Below are positions 20,888-35,800 of a stretch of DNA of 64,000 nt, piece by piece; position 1 is the stretch's first letter; every line of letters begins with the position of its first letter. The position numbers and the translations under genes were made by a program. Origin of the DNA: Diploscapter coronatus (taxonomy: Eukaryota > Nematoda > Chromadorea > Rhabditida > Rhabditidae); the NCBI GenBank assembly GCA_964036155.1, contig OZ038423.1, forward strand, positions 2,433,249 to 2,497,248, written 5' to 3'. The notes under the pieces are model-generated. The model searched no databases. It was given only the letters and a program-made list of their open reading frames with translations, and was not told the DNA's origin.

Positions 20888-23800
20888 TCAACTGGACGAT
20901 TCAGCAGCCACTTGGGGCAGATTTGTCACCGAGTCGCAGGACGACGAATTATTCGAGCCAGGCTTTCGGCTCCAGTCTTAAGATTTATTTATTTTTTTAA
21001 ATATGAGGTATTTTAAGATATTATCAGGCCTGAGATCTGGAAGGTAGAGAATATATACAAAGAAAGAATGATTTTAGACTTCTCATCATATCAAGTTCCT
21101 TCTCTTTTAAAAACTCAGAAAATAGTTGCGTCGTTAAATTGAAACTACCAAAATAGGGGACAAACATGATACCTTTCGCTTCGGCTCCGCCTCCTGTCGG
21201 CTGCAAGAGGGGACTCTTGATGTTGGCCATCGTCCTCTGACGGACTTCGCGGATTTTCAGGATCAGCGACTGGCGATTGGGAAACACATCCCGGTGAGCC
21301 ATTTGGAACGCGGCGATCTCCTTGTCTAAATTTTCAGGCTTAGATCTTTCTCGGCGATTTTTGAGATACTTGGCGGAAATAGTCCGGCAGTCTCGAGCAA
21401 CTTGCACACGAGCAGACGTCGTTGCTCTAGGAGACGCTTGTTCGCGGTCTTCTCGTCGCCAGTGTCGTTTTCGGGTTTCTGGAAAAATAACGCTTGTAAG
21501 TTTCAAATTAGAACATGATTGAAGTGAGAATCTTGAATTCTAATGCCTGGAATTCCAACAGGATCTTAGTAAAAATCGATAAAAAAAACATTCATACAAA
21601 TGATGAAGATCGCGGGTGTACCTGCTCGCCTACAGTCGGTGTACTGAATCCGGGTCCGAAGAACACCGAGTTCCCAATCGGAGCAGTTCCAGGAGTATAG
21701 AGTGGGGAAGCATTGATGATGGGTGAGTCAGACACGACTCGGGAGAACGCAGAAGGAGTCGCTGGTAGAGATGAAGGTTCCTTGTCGCCCGGAGCGAATG
21801 CAGGCAAACGCGCGAACTTCCCCTTGAAGTCGATGTTATCGAGCACTCTGAAAAGTGTCGTTTTTTCGAGGATTGTAAAATTTTGATGTATTTAACAAAC
21901 AATAACCGAACGAATATATTACTCGACTAAATGGTAATCTCGTTTCAGTTTGTTTGAAACTGATGAAATTTCATTTGATTCTTTCAGACACTCACACACA
22001 ATCTAAAATAAAGCAGGTTTCAAAACTTTTTTTAAAATCAAATTCTTCCATTTCTTATACAATGTTGTAGTATCACGTGGATTAAATGTCAATATCCTGA
22101 CAAAGCCTCTTACCTATCCACCGAGGTCTGATCGCGTCTAAACCTTTTCTCTTCGGGCCCTCCGTTGATCCTCATCTCGTTTCCAGCTGTCTGTGGGTGT
22201 GTTCGTTTCTGACCCTTGGCGAGTCCTCGCTGAGCTGGCGTTGGCTGCAGAACGAACGTCGTTGGTGACTGTGGTGAGGCATTTTGAGCGAACTGTAGAA
22301 GAGGTCCTTTGATGGGCGGGGCAGACTGTGGGATCAAGCTCGGGGGTGGCATCGCGGTGCTCAAATTGATAAGTTATTTGCCACGTCCGAGATAAGCAAA
22401 GTAATTGAGAATTTCTTCGATAAAATTCCCTAGTTTTTTTTTCTTGAAACCTACCATTTCGGCGAATCTCTCATCAGCACCTCGAATCTCGCCATGTCTT
22501 CGTTCCTCTGAGCAGCGAATGGAAACGCCGCCTCAGTTCTGGGGCTCAGCAGGACTGGTGCACTCTGAAAATTCGCTATGTGTTTAACACTTTTCATAAG
22601 TGAGATTGAGTACTTTTATTTGATGTAGTCGCTCATTTCAGAGAAATATGTATTTATGAGTATCCTACCTTAATCCACAGCGGACTAACTGGTGATATCG
22701 ACGTGAACGGCTGAGGAGAATGAATTCCCTGCAAGATAGTATTGCTCAAAGACGTTGCCATCGGAGAGTTTTGGGCCTGAAACAAGATTGCTCAATTGTT
22801 TCGTATGTTTCAACGAAAATCATATTAACTATTGACAATTTTATAATTAATCGATTTTCAGCAAAATCGTCACAGATAAAATATAAAAGTGTTATTTGAA
22901 AATCTTACTATCTGTAATGGATAAGTCTAGTACTCTTGGTCAAATAATAAATTAAGGTAAGATTAACGATCATCATCAGATTATAACTGAACTAAAGTGG
23001 CTATTTGGAAGCTTCAAGCCCTCAAGCCATGCGAGAAATAGAGTGAAGGATGGTAGAGAAAGGCTTCTTTTCTCACACTTTTGCATGGCTTGAGGGGTTG
23101 AGGTTACCAAGTTGCCAACCAAAATCGCATCACACTAACCATATTTACCCAATTCGCTGCTAGCGTCGGGATTTGCATGCCCAAGATAGGCAATGGCGAG
23201 TAGATCCGATGCGTGGGAAGACAGTTGGGCTGAGGGCTGGCAGAGCCTGCAGAGCCGAAACTCGGCAACGATGGAGGAGTGACGAAGCGGGATGGAGGAC
23301 GGTTGATGGACGGGTTGTGCAGCTGAAACCGGCAGCCAAAATGAAATGAAAGAAAGTTGATAGTTCACACTGGTGGCATTGATAATTCGCAACAAAATGA
23401 GTCACTTTCAGGGCTGGACGGAAATTTTCGTCCAGCCCTGATCATCTTTCATTATTTTTCAGCTCAAAATAGGAATGATTTTGCAAGAACCAGATGAACA
23501 ATGAAATAGTAACAAATAGAGGTACTTCGTTTCTTAGAATGTCTTGCAACTTATCAATGCCATTTTAATAGCTTAGGTAAGTCAAACTCAAAATAATAAT
23601 AAACTCGGTAAAATGAAATCTAATGAAATTAGGATAGTCACCTCACACGATTAGCTTCAAACGGTTAAATGATGATTTCATCCGAAAGGAGAAAAAATCT
23701 GTTTAAGGAGGAAATCAAAAGTCGACCACGTTTCACTACTCTGCATACACGGGCATTAAGTTCGTTGTTTGCTACTTGGATTTATCGTACCTTCTGGAGT

Positions 23801-26800
23801 AGCGACAGGTCGAATTGGGTGGTGACGAGAGGCGATGACGGGATGCTGATGCTTGGCGGGAGGAACGTCGGCAGTCCCGCTAGACTCGGACTCAGCACCG
23901 GTGGCTCGAGGCTCATGTCCAAGTGGCCGTCCAATCTCAGAGGCAGAGGTCGAAAGGCAGTCTGAGAGTTCGATGGAAATCATTTTCAGATCCGATGGTT
24001 CTTTCGTACCGGCGTGGTTGGACTGAGCAACCCAGTGTCCCTGCCCTCGATGCAGGCCTTCGCCATTTCGTCTGCAGAGGGGAAGTCGAAGTCGAATGCT
24101 TGACGGCTCTAGAAAAAACAAGTCTTTCCTGCACCCAGAAATGATCTCTTTACCTTCTCCGTAGCAGTTCTGGGGGTGCTTGGCGTTGCCGCTGTCGATG
24201 AGCTTCCATCCTCTCTGCCCTTCTTCTCCTTGTTGCACCACTTCCAATCCGGATGAGCCTTGAAGTGGGCCTCCTTCACCTAAAATGCAACTTCAGGCAA
24301 TGATTCGACTAGATGGTTTTTACCTGAGTGGCAAGTTTATGATACTCTGCCTTCTCCTCAGCACCCAACGCGTACCACCATTCCCCGAGAATCTTGGAGA
24401 CTGTTCGATTATCTCGATTGGGATACTTGGAGTGAACCAAAGGACGATGTCGCTTCGAGAATATCATAAAAGCGTTCATCGGGCGACGAATATGCTCGCG
24501 GGACTAAAGTTGACAGATCATTAATGTTCAAGATTTTGGATGACCAGTCATGAAGTTTAGATAGTGTCGAGTTCGGGGGAAAGGTATATTAAAAAGCTAA
24601 GTAATTATTTCGCACTATTTCGTGCTATGATGTGAGCTTTGAATAAGTTTCAGAATAATTAATCTTGCAGGAATGGAAGTAAATCATGATAGGCGAACAG
24701 GTTTGTTCGTTTCTAAAAATGCAAAACTATCGTTCTTACCGTCTTCGGTTTCATTCCCTTCCTAGTGGGGCTCTTCTCGTCGACTGGTAGGTCTTCACTT
24801 CCGCTTGTTGCGATCGGAGTTATCCTGCTGACGTCGATTTCTTCGGAATCTCTTCGTTCTTGGAGCAGAGGCCTTCGTACTTCACGGGATTCAATGACGT
24901 CCACTATTTCGGTCATCTGAAGTTGGACCATTCTTTTTCCTTTTCAGAAAGAAGTTTAATCCTATGACATTAACAATGATGACCAGTATTAGAGTGAATC
25001 ACAAGAAAATGCTCTTACCTGCGACTGAGAGTTAGATCGCTGAGAAGGTCGATTTCGACTGTTCTCGCCGTCGGATTGAATATTTGAAGTATCTGAAACG
25101 GGAATTTTCAGAGGATTTTCAAAATGATCAAAAATCTGAGGAAGTTTTGAGAAATTATTACTGAAGCGAGGAAACATCACTGCACGCTATACAAATTTCG
25201 TATATATACTGATTCTTTGATGATTAAACAATGAAGTTCGACGGGTTTATTCGAGTTTCGTCGAGATCGTCAGATTAATCCGTCTTTTGTGTGGAATTTT
25301 AAATTTGAATAGGAGCTATTTTGTATTCTCACGTTGAAATCCGAAATGCAAACATACGCAGAATCTGGGGGTTTTTAGACAGTTTTAAAAAAAAAACAAA
25401 AAAATCGCTAATTCAGTGTCGCGACATGGGGACTAGATAAGAATAGTGAAGGAATTACGTATGTTTTGTCGAGGTTGCTTCTTGAACCCGCTAGTTTAAA
25501 ATTTAAAGAAAAATAAAATTGACGAAATCTTTATCTCAAGTCTCTAAGTAACATTGGCAAAATTCACTTTACGACCTAGATTATTTTCGAAACATAAATT
25601 TTAAACTCAAAATGCTCCATAAAGTGAAGAAAGTTCTATTTCGAAATCTCGAAGCTTAGAAGCTAATCTTCTTGGGACTTTCGACGTCTGAATTGAATGG
25701 CATTTTGCGGAGCTTTTGTACCCAGCGCTTTGCGTTGAAAATGATGCCTGTATTCGCTAATAGATCGTCGCTAATCCGTTAGATTAGGCTATATCTAAAT
25801 CCGTGAAAATCCTCTTCACTCTTAAATCTGAGGACCGGCAGATTTTTATGCGCGAATTGTCAAAAATAGCCCCACTTCTTATTTTTCGCTAATCCTATCT
25901 CCCTGTGATAAAAGACCATATCAGAAAATCGACGGGGGTTTATTTTTATTGAGGGGGGTAAATTGAGAAAATGTTCCCGGAAATTCGGGAAATTAATAGG
26001 ATTTAGAAGCCCTAAATTAGAATGATCGACTACATTTTCATAGAACTTGATCATAATTTTGGTTGATTAAATCGTGTGATTTATGATGTCAAAAGTATCG
26101 AAGAACAGCTTATTTATACAGATTACGATATGGAGATTTGCAGTTTTGGTGTATTTTTTGGGACGAATTGACAAAACAGGTTTCAGATTAGATCCAAAAA
26201 AAATCTCGGCTAGACAGATGTTATGAATATTCCTTAGTTTCGTGGTTCTAATTTGAATGTTTTTGAATAATAGCTCATAAAAAAGTCGTCTGTAATGAAT
26301 TTTAGTCAGAATAGCATACCATCGTTTAAATGGAAACTTATTCATGAAACTATTCTTCAAAAATAGGAAGACGAAATTAAAGGATTATGAGGATTTTCTA
26401 CGTTACGAGTTCTTCGAGCATAGTTTTTAGGTTGTAATTTAGTTCATGTGGACTTACTGGCTCAATTTCTATTAAAATTTTTAAAATACCGAAAAATAGG
26501 GGATAATTAAATTTCCAAATTCCCGGTATCTAACCTGAGTTGTGGGCCTCGCCAGGCTGATCTGCATCGCCCTGCTTCTTGCTCTGCTGCTCGACGCTCT
26601 GCTGCTGTTGCTGCTGATTCTGGCTGGTATCACTTTTGCCGCCATTAATTGAAAAATCTGAAACATGTACCAAATTAGTCACTTTTAGACAAGCTGAAAA
26701 TCTTCGCCTTTATTCTTCATTATAATTGTTTTTGAAGCCAGCTAGAATACAATTTGGATTAGCTAATCATCGAAAATTTAGACTTGGTGGGAAATTCGCT

Positions 26801-29800
26801 GCCGCTAGGCTTCATCCTATCCTCTTTAAAACAACTTGAGATATCACGCTTAAGAGCTAATCTTCGAAGATTCTCGCAATATTTCGAAATGCGTAAATGA
26901 CTTTCCATGAATGAACTCCAAAAATAGCAGCTGCCAAAAGTCGGCTCCATTTGGATGTGGAGGTTCTCTAATGATGAAAGATGGCGAAATAAAACGAGTT
27001 GGCATAATTTCCAAGGGTACAATGGAATTTACGTATTCAAGTAAGGCAAACTAGATGGCGTTGCTGTGTTCTGATTGAATGTGTTATGATGCGAGTGTTT
27101 TGACTTGGTTGGAGGTAAAACTTTTGGGTTGCGCACAAATTTTCGTAAAGTAGTAAAATACAAGAAATGATGGTGGTTGATTTTGTTCGTATCTTTTTCT
27201 TATACTACAAATTATATGAAGATTAGCTGAAACAGCTTAACATTAATAGCAGAGTTTCATCTGTAGGTAGATTTTATCGTCATTTAATAGATTTGCAGTG
27301 AAAACCGGACATCGCTCAACTCTTGCAATCTTATTATCAGAACTAATAATAGTTTTGTGTCTAAATTAAAAGAAAAAATTCCGCTTACTAGAACTAGACC
27401 CGTTCTGTGGTCGCCGTGAGGCGGCACCCCTGCCTGCATCGCCCCCATGCGAGTCATCGTCATCGTTGCCATCCCCCTCACCATCCGACGACCCTTTCTG
27501 ACAGACAGACACGTTGTCATCTTCGTCGTTGTCTTCATCTTCTTCTGCCGTCTCCTTCTTGACGCCTTCGTTATTGTTGTTATGCGACATTTGTTGCTGA
27601 GCCGCCAGCTGCTGCTGGATGAGTTGCGCCTCAAGTTGGATTTTTAAACCTCATATTTTTGGAAGCTAAGTTGAAGTTTGCATTACTGCTACATCAGCTT
27701 CAAGCAAGTGTACCTCCCCCTGCTCTTTCTTCAAAAAGCGGGTGTGGAATACAAAAGACCTTCCCTCACCTGCTGCTGTAAAAAAGGCGAACTCGCTGCC
27801 AATTGACTCAGGAAAGCGGAATTCAGCGGGAAGACTGGAGATGGATGAAGCAGAGGACTAGTGAAGAGACCGCTGCTACCGGGCTGAGATAGGGGCGAGG
27901 GGTGAGAGAGGTCCTAAAGTTTTATTTTTGTACTCTTTGCAAACAACAACCGAAGTTAGCCCTCTTGCATTTTTAATCCGTAAGTTACCTTTACCCTCTT
28001 GTAGATTTTACCCCCTTTTTTCTCTTCTCCTTGCTATTTTCCCGAAAGGGAGGAGGTAAAAAGTACAAGAGGGTAGGGTTAACTTAGGGGTAAAAAGCAT
28101 ATGAAACCCGAGAAAATTGGAAAGTTAAATTAGTTCATTGTACGTAGGAATTTGCGAAACTTAGGAGGATATATTTTCCTCAAGGATAACATCTGATTAA
28201 GTTTCAGGCTGTTCTTCAGAGCCCTACCTGAGTATTTCCTCCCTGCAGCGAATGTGTAGGCAACTGCGTGGGTGGAGTGAGCTGAGTAAATGTGGGCAAA
28301 GACGAGGAGGCCGTCGGAATTGCGTCGATTCGCGGACGACGTCCGGCTGGGACTGGCATCAGGGGAAGTAACTGCAAAAATACGACTATTTTGGCGATTT
28401 TGAAAAATCTTTCTACCGGAGAATAAGCCGATGAAAACTGGTTCATCGAGAGAAGGGCACGTTCGAGCTGAAATAAGACAAATTTGAAGATCGAGATATA
28501 ATTTGTGGTAAGCTTTAGAATATTTCAAGATATTGTGTTAAAATCGTGAAACTGTTGCATTCTCAGTACCATGTTCGAGTGATATCAAGAGAATTAGAAA
28601 TTTTTGAGTTGTTTCGCAAATTTTCGGATATTTGGTATTTGCAAATATTCAATGCTTCGTCTTCATGTAGCGATGATCATCTTAATCATATGCATAAAAA
28701 TGCCGACTTACACTTTCCCTGTTCATGCTGTTCATGGTTTCCTGTTGCTCTTCGAGATGCGTCCTGACAGCAGCAGGTGCTGAGAGATTGCCTCCCAATT
28801 TGGTCGAAGCGGTCACCGGTGGAGGGGGAAACAGAGGCGGCAGAATTCGCGCTGGGGCTGAATTCGGAAACGACGTAGGCTCGCGACCAAATATAGATCC
28901 TGCAAAACTTTTGCCATTTTTGAATAATTTTGAATTGCAGATTTTTAAAAATAGCCCCTCTTCACCGATGCAAGTATTATAATATCTGATGACTAAAGTT
29001 TGATGTAAAATGTTGAAACGTTGTCAATTTGAAGTTCGAAAGATGCAGTAATCTGCGAAAATACGCTTAAAGTTCAAAAGTCTGTCCTCTCAAAATTGCG
29101 ATTTTTTATCTGCCATATTCGAAATTCTTGTCCGCATTATACGTGAGCATAAAAGGATTAACGCATTTCGTTTATCATAATATCAGATTTTATCTGCAGG
29201 AAATCTGGGATTATTCCATTGAATTTTAAACGTGTACATTAAGGAAATTAGGCCCCAAAAATGTCCCTCTTCAAAGAACCCCACTACTAATCAGGTCTAA
29301 AACTGGCGGTTTCTCAAAATGGATTAATCTGGTGGCAAAATAGAATGACTGATATTTTTGATGATATTAGAATGAATGAGACTTAAGAAATGGAGGAAGG
29401 AGTCTAAATTTGGCTGTTTTGCAAAATTCACAATAGACTACATAGATTATCTCTAAGATCCATGACAGAAATTCACAACGGAATCACAGAGTATGAATTT
29501 TAATTCATTTGAACGACTTGCCACACTAAAAGCTCAAAACATCGTTTCACAATTCAAAATCTTAGACTTCGAAAAGCTTGAATCTTATTTGAACAAGGTT
29601 AAAGTGGTAACAGTAAATAGACAATATTCATAGTGCTACAGTATTTGGGTTTCAGTATACCTGCTGACGTTCTGACAATATTCAGAAGGCCCGAGACGTC
29701 GCCGGCTTCCTGTGGTTTGTCGTCGTCGTGACTGGGCCAGTCCATGGAACACGAAGCAGCTGAAATTGTAACAGTAAATAACACGTTAATTACGACTGGA

Positions 29801-32800
29801 AGCAATTTACTCCTAAAGTGAGTACTTTTCTCCCAAAATGGGAAGATAAGAAATGAGGAGAGGAATAAAGTTTCGGAGGAAAGTACTCGAGCAGCTGACT
29901 TCGGCTGAAATGCGACACGTTAATTAACATGATTACTTCATTCAATTCAATTACATATTAACCACAATTCAGAGAGCGTAATTTACGTATGCATTATTCA
30001 TCACAGCGGTAATTTAATGTTTTTTGAAATTTTGCGATAGATTTCCTTATTAATTTAGGCAGAGGAAAAAACATGAGGAATTGGAATTTCGACTCATTCA
30101 GGAAACACTACGTTAATTCATGAAATTCATTACGAAAGTGCGTAATAGGTTATAGAGTGACTACAGAATATAGTACGTTTTGAAAAAAAAAACTGCTAAT
30201 CAGAATCTAAGACCAATTCTTGTTCAGATGATCTAACAGTCATAATAAATATAAAATTTATGCTTAAGATAATTTAATGGATGAAGTATGTTTAAAAAAA
30301 TTTGTATGTCAGAATTTCAAATCAAGCCCCAGTCATACGAAATGAATATATCCCGTCTCTAATAAAATTCATATTTATGCAAAATCTTCGAAAATATTGA
30401 AATACTGGAAAAGTATCATGTTCAAGAATTGTTTCTTGAGGAATGAGAGAGTTATGGCATTTCTTTTTCGGTCTTATTCTCCCGCCGTCTTTCACGAGTT
30501 TGGCCACTTTGATCCGCGTGTCGATGGGCAAAAACGGACACCCCGCTTGGATTCGGGAATTTGCGCATATCGTATTTCACTGCCTAATTAACCAGAAATG
30601 GCTAGGTCTGAGGAAAAGAGCCGAATAAAATCACTTGTGCAGCTTGAAAGAGAGATATTGATATTTGACATTAAAAGTAAAGGGGGATGCTAACTTGTAG
30701 TCGAGTTGGAAAATGATGTGAAATGTTGAAACATAGTTCACAGCCAGCTATTTTCAGGGAATTTATTCGTGTTTCAAAATATCACAACTACTATGAGTGC
30801 TCGTAGCTTTTAATGTTGCATTCGCACTGAAAATTCCAAATAACCTTTCACAAAGGATATCGCTAATGATGTTGATATCTTCTCATATTTCTTATCATCA
30901 GTCTTATTCAGAGATAATGAGGCTTGAAATCACAAAGTCGTAAAGATACAAAAGAATTTTGAACTTTGCCATTTGCTGATCAACAGATCTATCATTTTCT
31001 CCAGTTTTGATGATTCACTTCTTTCACGCGCTACTCACCAAAATCGCGTTAATTTTTCGACATTTTTCCGAGATGTTTACCGATCAAAAGGTGTCTGTTT
31101 TTGGTGCGGAAAAACGCGACAATTTGATGACCAAATTTGTCGCCAGAAAGGGGAAGTTGGGCGCCAGCGGGAACTTACAAAGGATCCAAAGTAGGTGATC
31201 TATGACTCTTAAAAGCTGTTTTTCAAATCTGAGATATTTTATATATGATTCAAAATATGTAATATCCAAATTAAAATTTTCAAAAAAGTCCCGCCCTAGT
31301 TTTCAACGCTCTAAAATAATAAAAAGCCAGAATAAAGAACAACAGGCAATTTTCATAGATGTTGACTTTAGAAATGCGCGCCCTTTAGAAAGGAAACAGA
31401 AATTTCATGCTTTGAATCCGTACAGTGAAATGAAGGCATTCGGAACGGGAATGAAAAAGGATTACTGTAAGAGAATGAATGGTGCATGAAAGAGCGAGTG
31501 TCAATAGTATGAGGGAACTTGTTTGAGGACAGCGATACTATCATTCAGCATAGAGATTAGAAGATTAGAATAATGAGATACTGTAGACAAACATTGAATA
31601 GTTTATCAATGGTTAAAGGAAGAGAGGTGTATGAAGACGCAATATCAATTTGAAAGTCCAAGTTTCAGACTCAACTGAATGAGAAACCTAGCGCGACCAA
31701 AATTATTATTCACTTTTAATTAAAACCCGCGCGCACGAGGGTCAAAATGGTGCAAAAATTGTGCAGCAAAAATGAAACAATGAATGATTCAACGTAAAGG
31801 TTTTAGCATATAGGAAATTAAGTTTGCAAAAAAGTTCAAGATTAACCAATACTTTAGGTATCATTGACTTACAACTTTTGGCATATAAAAATGTTGTTAA
31901 ATGATCAGTTTATCACTACTTTTAGATATCAACGCCTTAAATAGATAAAACTATATAACTAGAAAAATAAACAGGTTATTTTGGCCCGTCAAAAACCTGA
32001 GCTGTATTTGAGCTATTTACCGATTAGGTCGGGTTTATAAACCCCCACTTAATTTACGTGCCACCTGTTTCAAGTAAATTTGATTACGCCACAAAGTGTG
32101 ATAAAATTTAGAAAATACAGGTGATTTCTCAGCCCAGATTCGCCCACAAAAGTAAATTAATTCCCCTGATAAAAAACGACTGATTCAAATTATCACCAGC
32201 CGGCTTTTCGAGGGTATCCTATATTATTTGATAGAGAATTTAAAGGGAAATCTAGGTGGAAATCGGCTGCTGTTTATATTCGAAATAATACCGAATTGGG
32301 TGGAATTGGGAAAATTTTCAAAACCCGGCCCGACTACGACACAAATGTCGGTGCGTCAATTTTACAGCTGCGTAGGACGGGCTTCAACGAGAACGGAATT
32401 TGCAACCGAATTCGTAAAAAGTGAGCGTGAAAATTAAGAGAAAGTTTGCGGTGCTACAAGTTAATCTTCATTGTTATTAGGGGGTAGGTTTCAGAAATTA
32501 TGAAGGGTTTGTGAATTTTGTTGAAGCTAATTAGTGCTCCGCATTACAATCTACCATAATATCTAAATCATATCGATAAGTCGCAAAAATATTCGGATTT
32601 AATGCAATTTTCCGATGGTTAATATCTAGTTGATTTATATGGAAATTATTCTAATAAGTTTCGAAAATGATTTGAACTTTAAAGATTTTCAACAGATTTG
32701 GATCCGTTGCATTTTCTGATAGAATATTTTTTTTTTAATTTCAAAAACTGAACGATCTTTAAAAACTCGTTCTACTCGTGCCCCCATAAAAACCTAATCT

Positions 32801-35800
32801 TTCGACATTTCGCCCTTCCAAATACAGTCAAAAGCGATGATGCAACAAAGGGAATGGGTAGAGATTTTGGATGGGGGACCCCATTCTTTGCGGTTCGCGG
32901 TTACTCATAAAGAGCGGTCAGTTTGATGCCCATTTTGAAAAAGGGTTTGTAACACCTCCGAGGGCTAGAATGGTATCTATGAAATATATGCATTGAAGGA
33001 TGAAACTTTACAATTTTTGGGTATCGAACAAATGAATGATACGAAATCAGACGTTGGAACGTTTTCCATCCACCGCAATATCCTTTATGCGATGAATGAT
33101 TTCTCAGTCAACGTTTAAATTACTATCCTTAATAATGGGATGAGAGATGATAGCCGAATTTTTGCGATGGAAAACGTTTCAACGTCTGTACAAATGTTTC
33201 ATTTTTAGTTATACTTTGAAATATTCAAAGGTTTCACAAAACTTTAAAGATAGATCGATGTTGTTTTTGCAAAACGCCGAAACTTCTAAACTCGTAACAT
33301 AGAAACATGAAACACTATGAATATCTTGGTTAGTGAATGGTAGAACTTTTTATAAATTTTTATGATTAGATATGCTTCAAAATACTGAGTGGTAAGATTA
33401 TCAAAAAATAGAATAATGCGGCTGCCGTTGAGTGAAATTTTCAAAATCGTAAAGTTTATCCAAAGATGTGTACGATTGAAAAGTTGCGGGAAATAAATCT
33501 ATTCTCAGGGTAAATAATTTTTTACTATGTTTAAAAATTTTAAAGCAAGCAAATATGAAAAGCTAAAATAATGCTCACTTTGAGGGCTAGGTATTAACAA
33601 AAAAATCGTAAAATCGTAACATTGAAAATTTGCGCTTGACAAAAAGTGAAACATGGCTCAGGAATACGAGAAAAACGCTCACACAATGTGTACGATTTAT
33701 AGTGGCATTTTGCCATTGGAACATTGGAAGAAATGACAATTTGAAAAGACGTCTAAATGTGACAATAGTGAAACATAATGAGACAGGCAATTCCGAGAAA
33801 TTCGAAGTCACATGAAAGACGGGCGAATAGGCATAATCGTGTCAAATCTATACATTTTCCTTGTCAACCAATAATGTATCAATCTACGTGCGAATATCAA
33901 AAGATCAGTATTTTTGCGCTCAATTTAATTATAAAAACAGTAAATTATGCTAATTCTAGTATTCCGATTTTTTGTTGCAAAAATTCCTGATTAAATTTGA
34001 CCAATGTTTATTTGAACCTGCAGCACCGACATTTAAATCCGCGCATCTACCCACTTGACTATCGATCAGAAACTAGCATACCTGCTGAGCTGCTACTCGG
34101 AGAGTTCTGGTGTTCTTGGCCGGGTTTGGATTTGAGGGACAAATGCCGCGAACAGTATCCTCGGCGTTGAGACTCCTGAAAGAAGCGATCAAATTAATAT
34201 AGATATTTTTTAGATTAGCATAAATTCGGAAAACTCGCACTTTCATTAAAATTCGAATGATCGCATGACATAGAGAAACAAAAATTGAAATGAATAGAAT
34301 TTCGAGAAAAATCCGTAACCTATTTATACCGACACTCCTTTCCGGCGAAATGCTGGTAAAATTCATTCATCAAATGGGGTGAATTTGGAAAGAATGCCCG
34401 GTTTTTGATGAGAAGTCATTATTTTGTCTAAAATGACCATTTATGTGGCCGATTCAGTAGCGGTGGAGAACGCACGAAGGTGCGCGTGATTAGTCTATTT
34501 CAGGTCGCATTAAAATGGAAATGTCCAAATGACACATAAATCGATCGACATACGAATGATACAATCAGTGGATGAAAATGGGGTTTCGGGAATACCTTTG
34601 CAAGATTGTTTGATAAGTACATATGTACTGCTTTAAAATTTGGATAAGAAATCCTAGATAAAGCAAGCACGTTGACTTCGAATGTCGGAAGAGTACGATA
34701 TTTTCCAAGGATAGCAAAAAATGGGACAATTTTTTGACTGGCAAAGAAAAATAGCTAGCAAAATTACCTTTCTATTTCCGCACAAAATCACTAGCCATTA
34801 TTCGAAACTTATAGTAGTCGGAAGCTCTCAATCAACATTTCATTAATGACTTGGCAAAATTCCTTTCAAACATTCCTCACTCTAGCTTCCTGCGGAAGCT
34901 TTCTTGTCTCACACTCAAAAATACTCCCGGAATACCGTCTGGAATCGTAGCCATTCATGGATTTCGCAGTGGTCAGTTTTGATTGCAAAACTTCGTCAAG
35001 GAAGGTGGTGAAAACTGACAAATAACAGATCGGAATGTGTCAGCTGACTCTGTCCCTATCTTGCGTCTCTTCCTCACCCAATGTTGAAGGATAGGGACTT
35101 TTCCAAAGTCATATCGAATATACCGATACAGTATCTTCTGCGTGTCTAACAGGTAGTGTGTTTAAGAGTGGGAGAAGTGAGTAGGGGACGGGTAATGAAT
35201 GTCAGTCATCAATCAAATTCCTCTCGTTTTATCATTCGAAGTTATCATATCATAAGAGCGTGAAAATCGACGAGTGAAATATGGAAAAAGCGAACAGCCA
35301 AATTCGGACAAAATGACACCGAATTCGACTTAAAAAGGAAAGATATTCGAGGAATGAATGATAGAACAAATACAGTAATTTGGGAGACGATATATTGGAT
35401 CAAAGTAGGCAAACTCAAAATAAAAACGAAGACTTTTAAGATAGATTCCAGAAAATTTTAGCCCAATTTTACTACCTTTCCTAAACAATGCTGCTATGTT
35501 CGTGTAGAATATTTCAATACAAAAATAAAAGAAAAATATGAGAATTGCTGAACTTTATCATAAATTTGATCATAAAGAGCTACAATATTTTTGATAGGAT
35601 ACTCCCACTTTGTTAAAAAAGTAGGCGTGGCCTAATTCAGGTTCCAACTCGGTGAAATCAATGAATTTCTATTGGAATGTTGCCGTGAATGAACTGCGGA
35701 AATTGCAGTTCGAAATCAGTGAAATCAGTACAGCGAAATGGCGATCGACGGAGGAAGGCGTTCTTCAGTTAATGAGAGTGTCGAAAAAAGCATAAGTGAT

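Noticed and set aside
23756..24247. 163-codon minus frame over the capicua HMG region
   Set aside because: It mixes frames across two introns; the spliced model gives the HMG box and in-phase exons, so this frame is a shadow.
30322..30628. Open frames on both strands in the 4.3-kb capicua intron
   Set aside because: Overlap each other on opposite strands, no splice context or recognisable motif.
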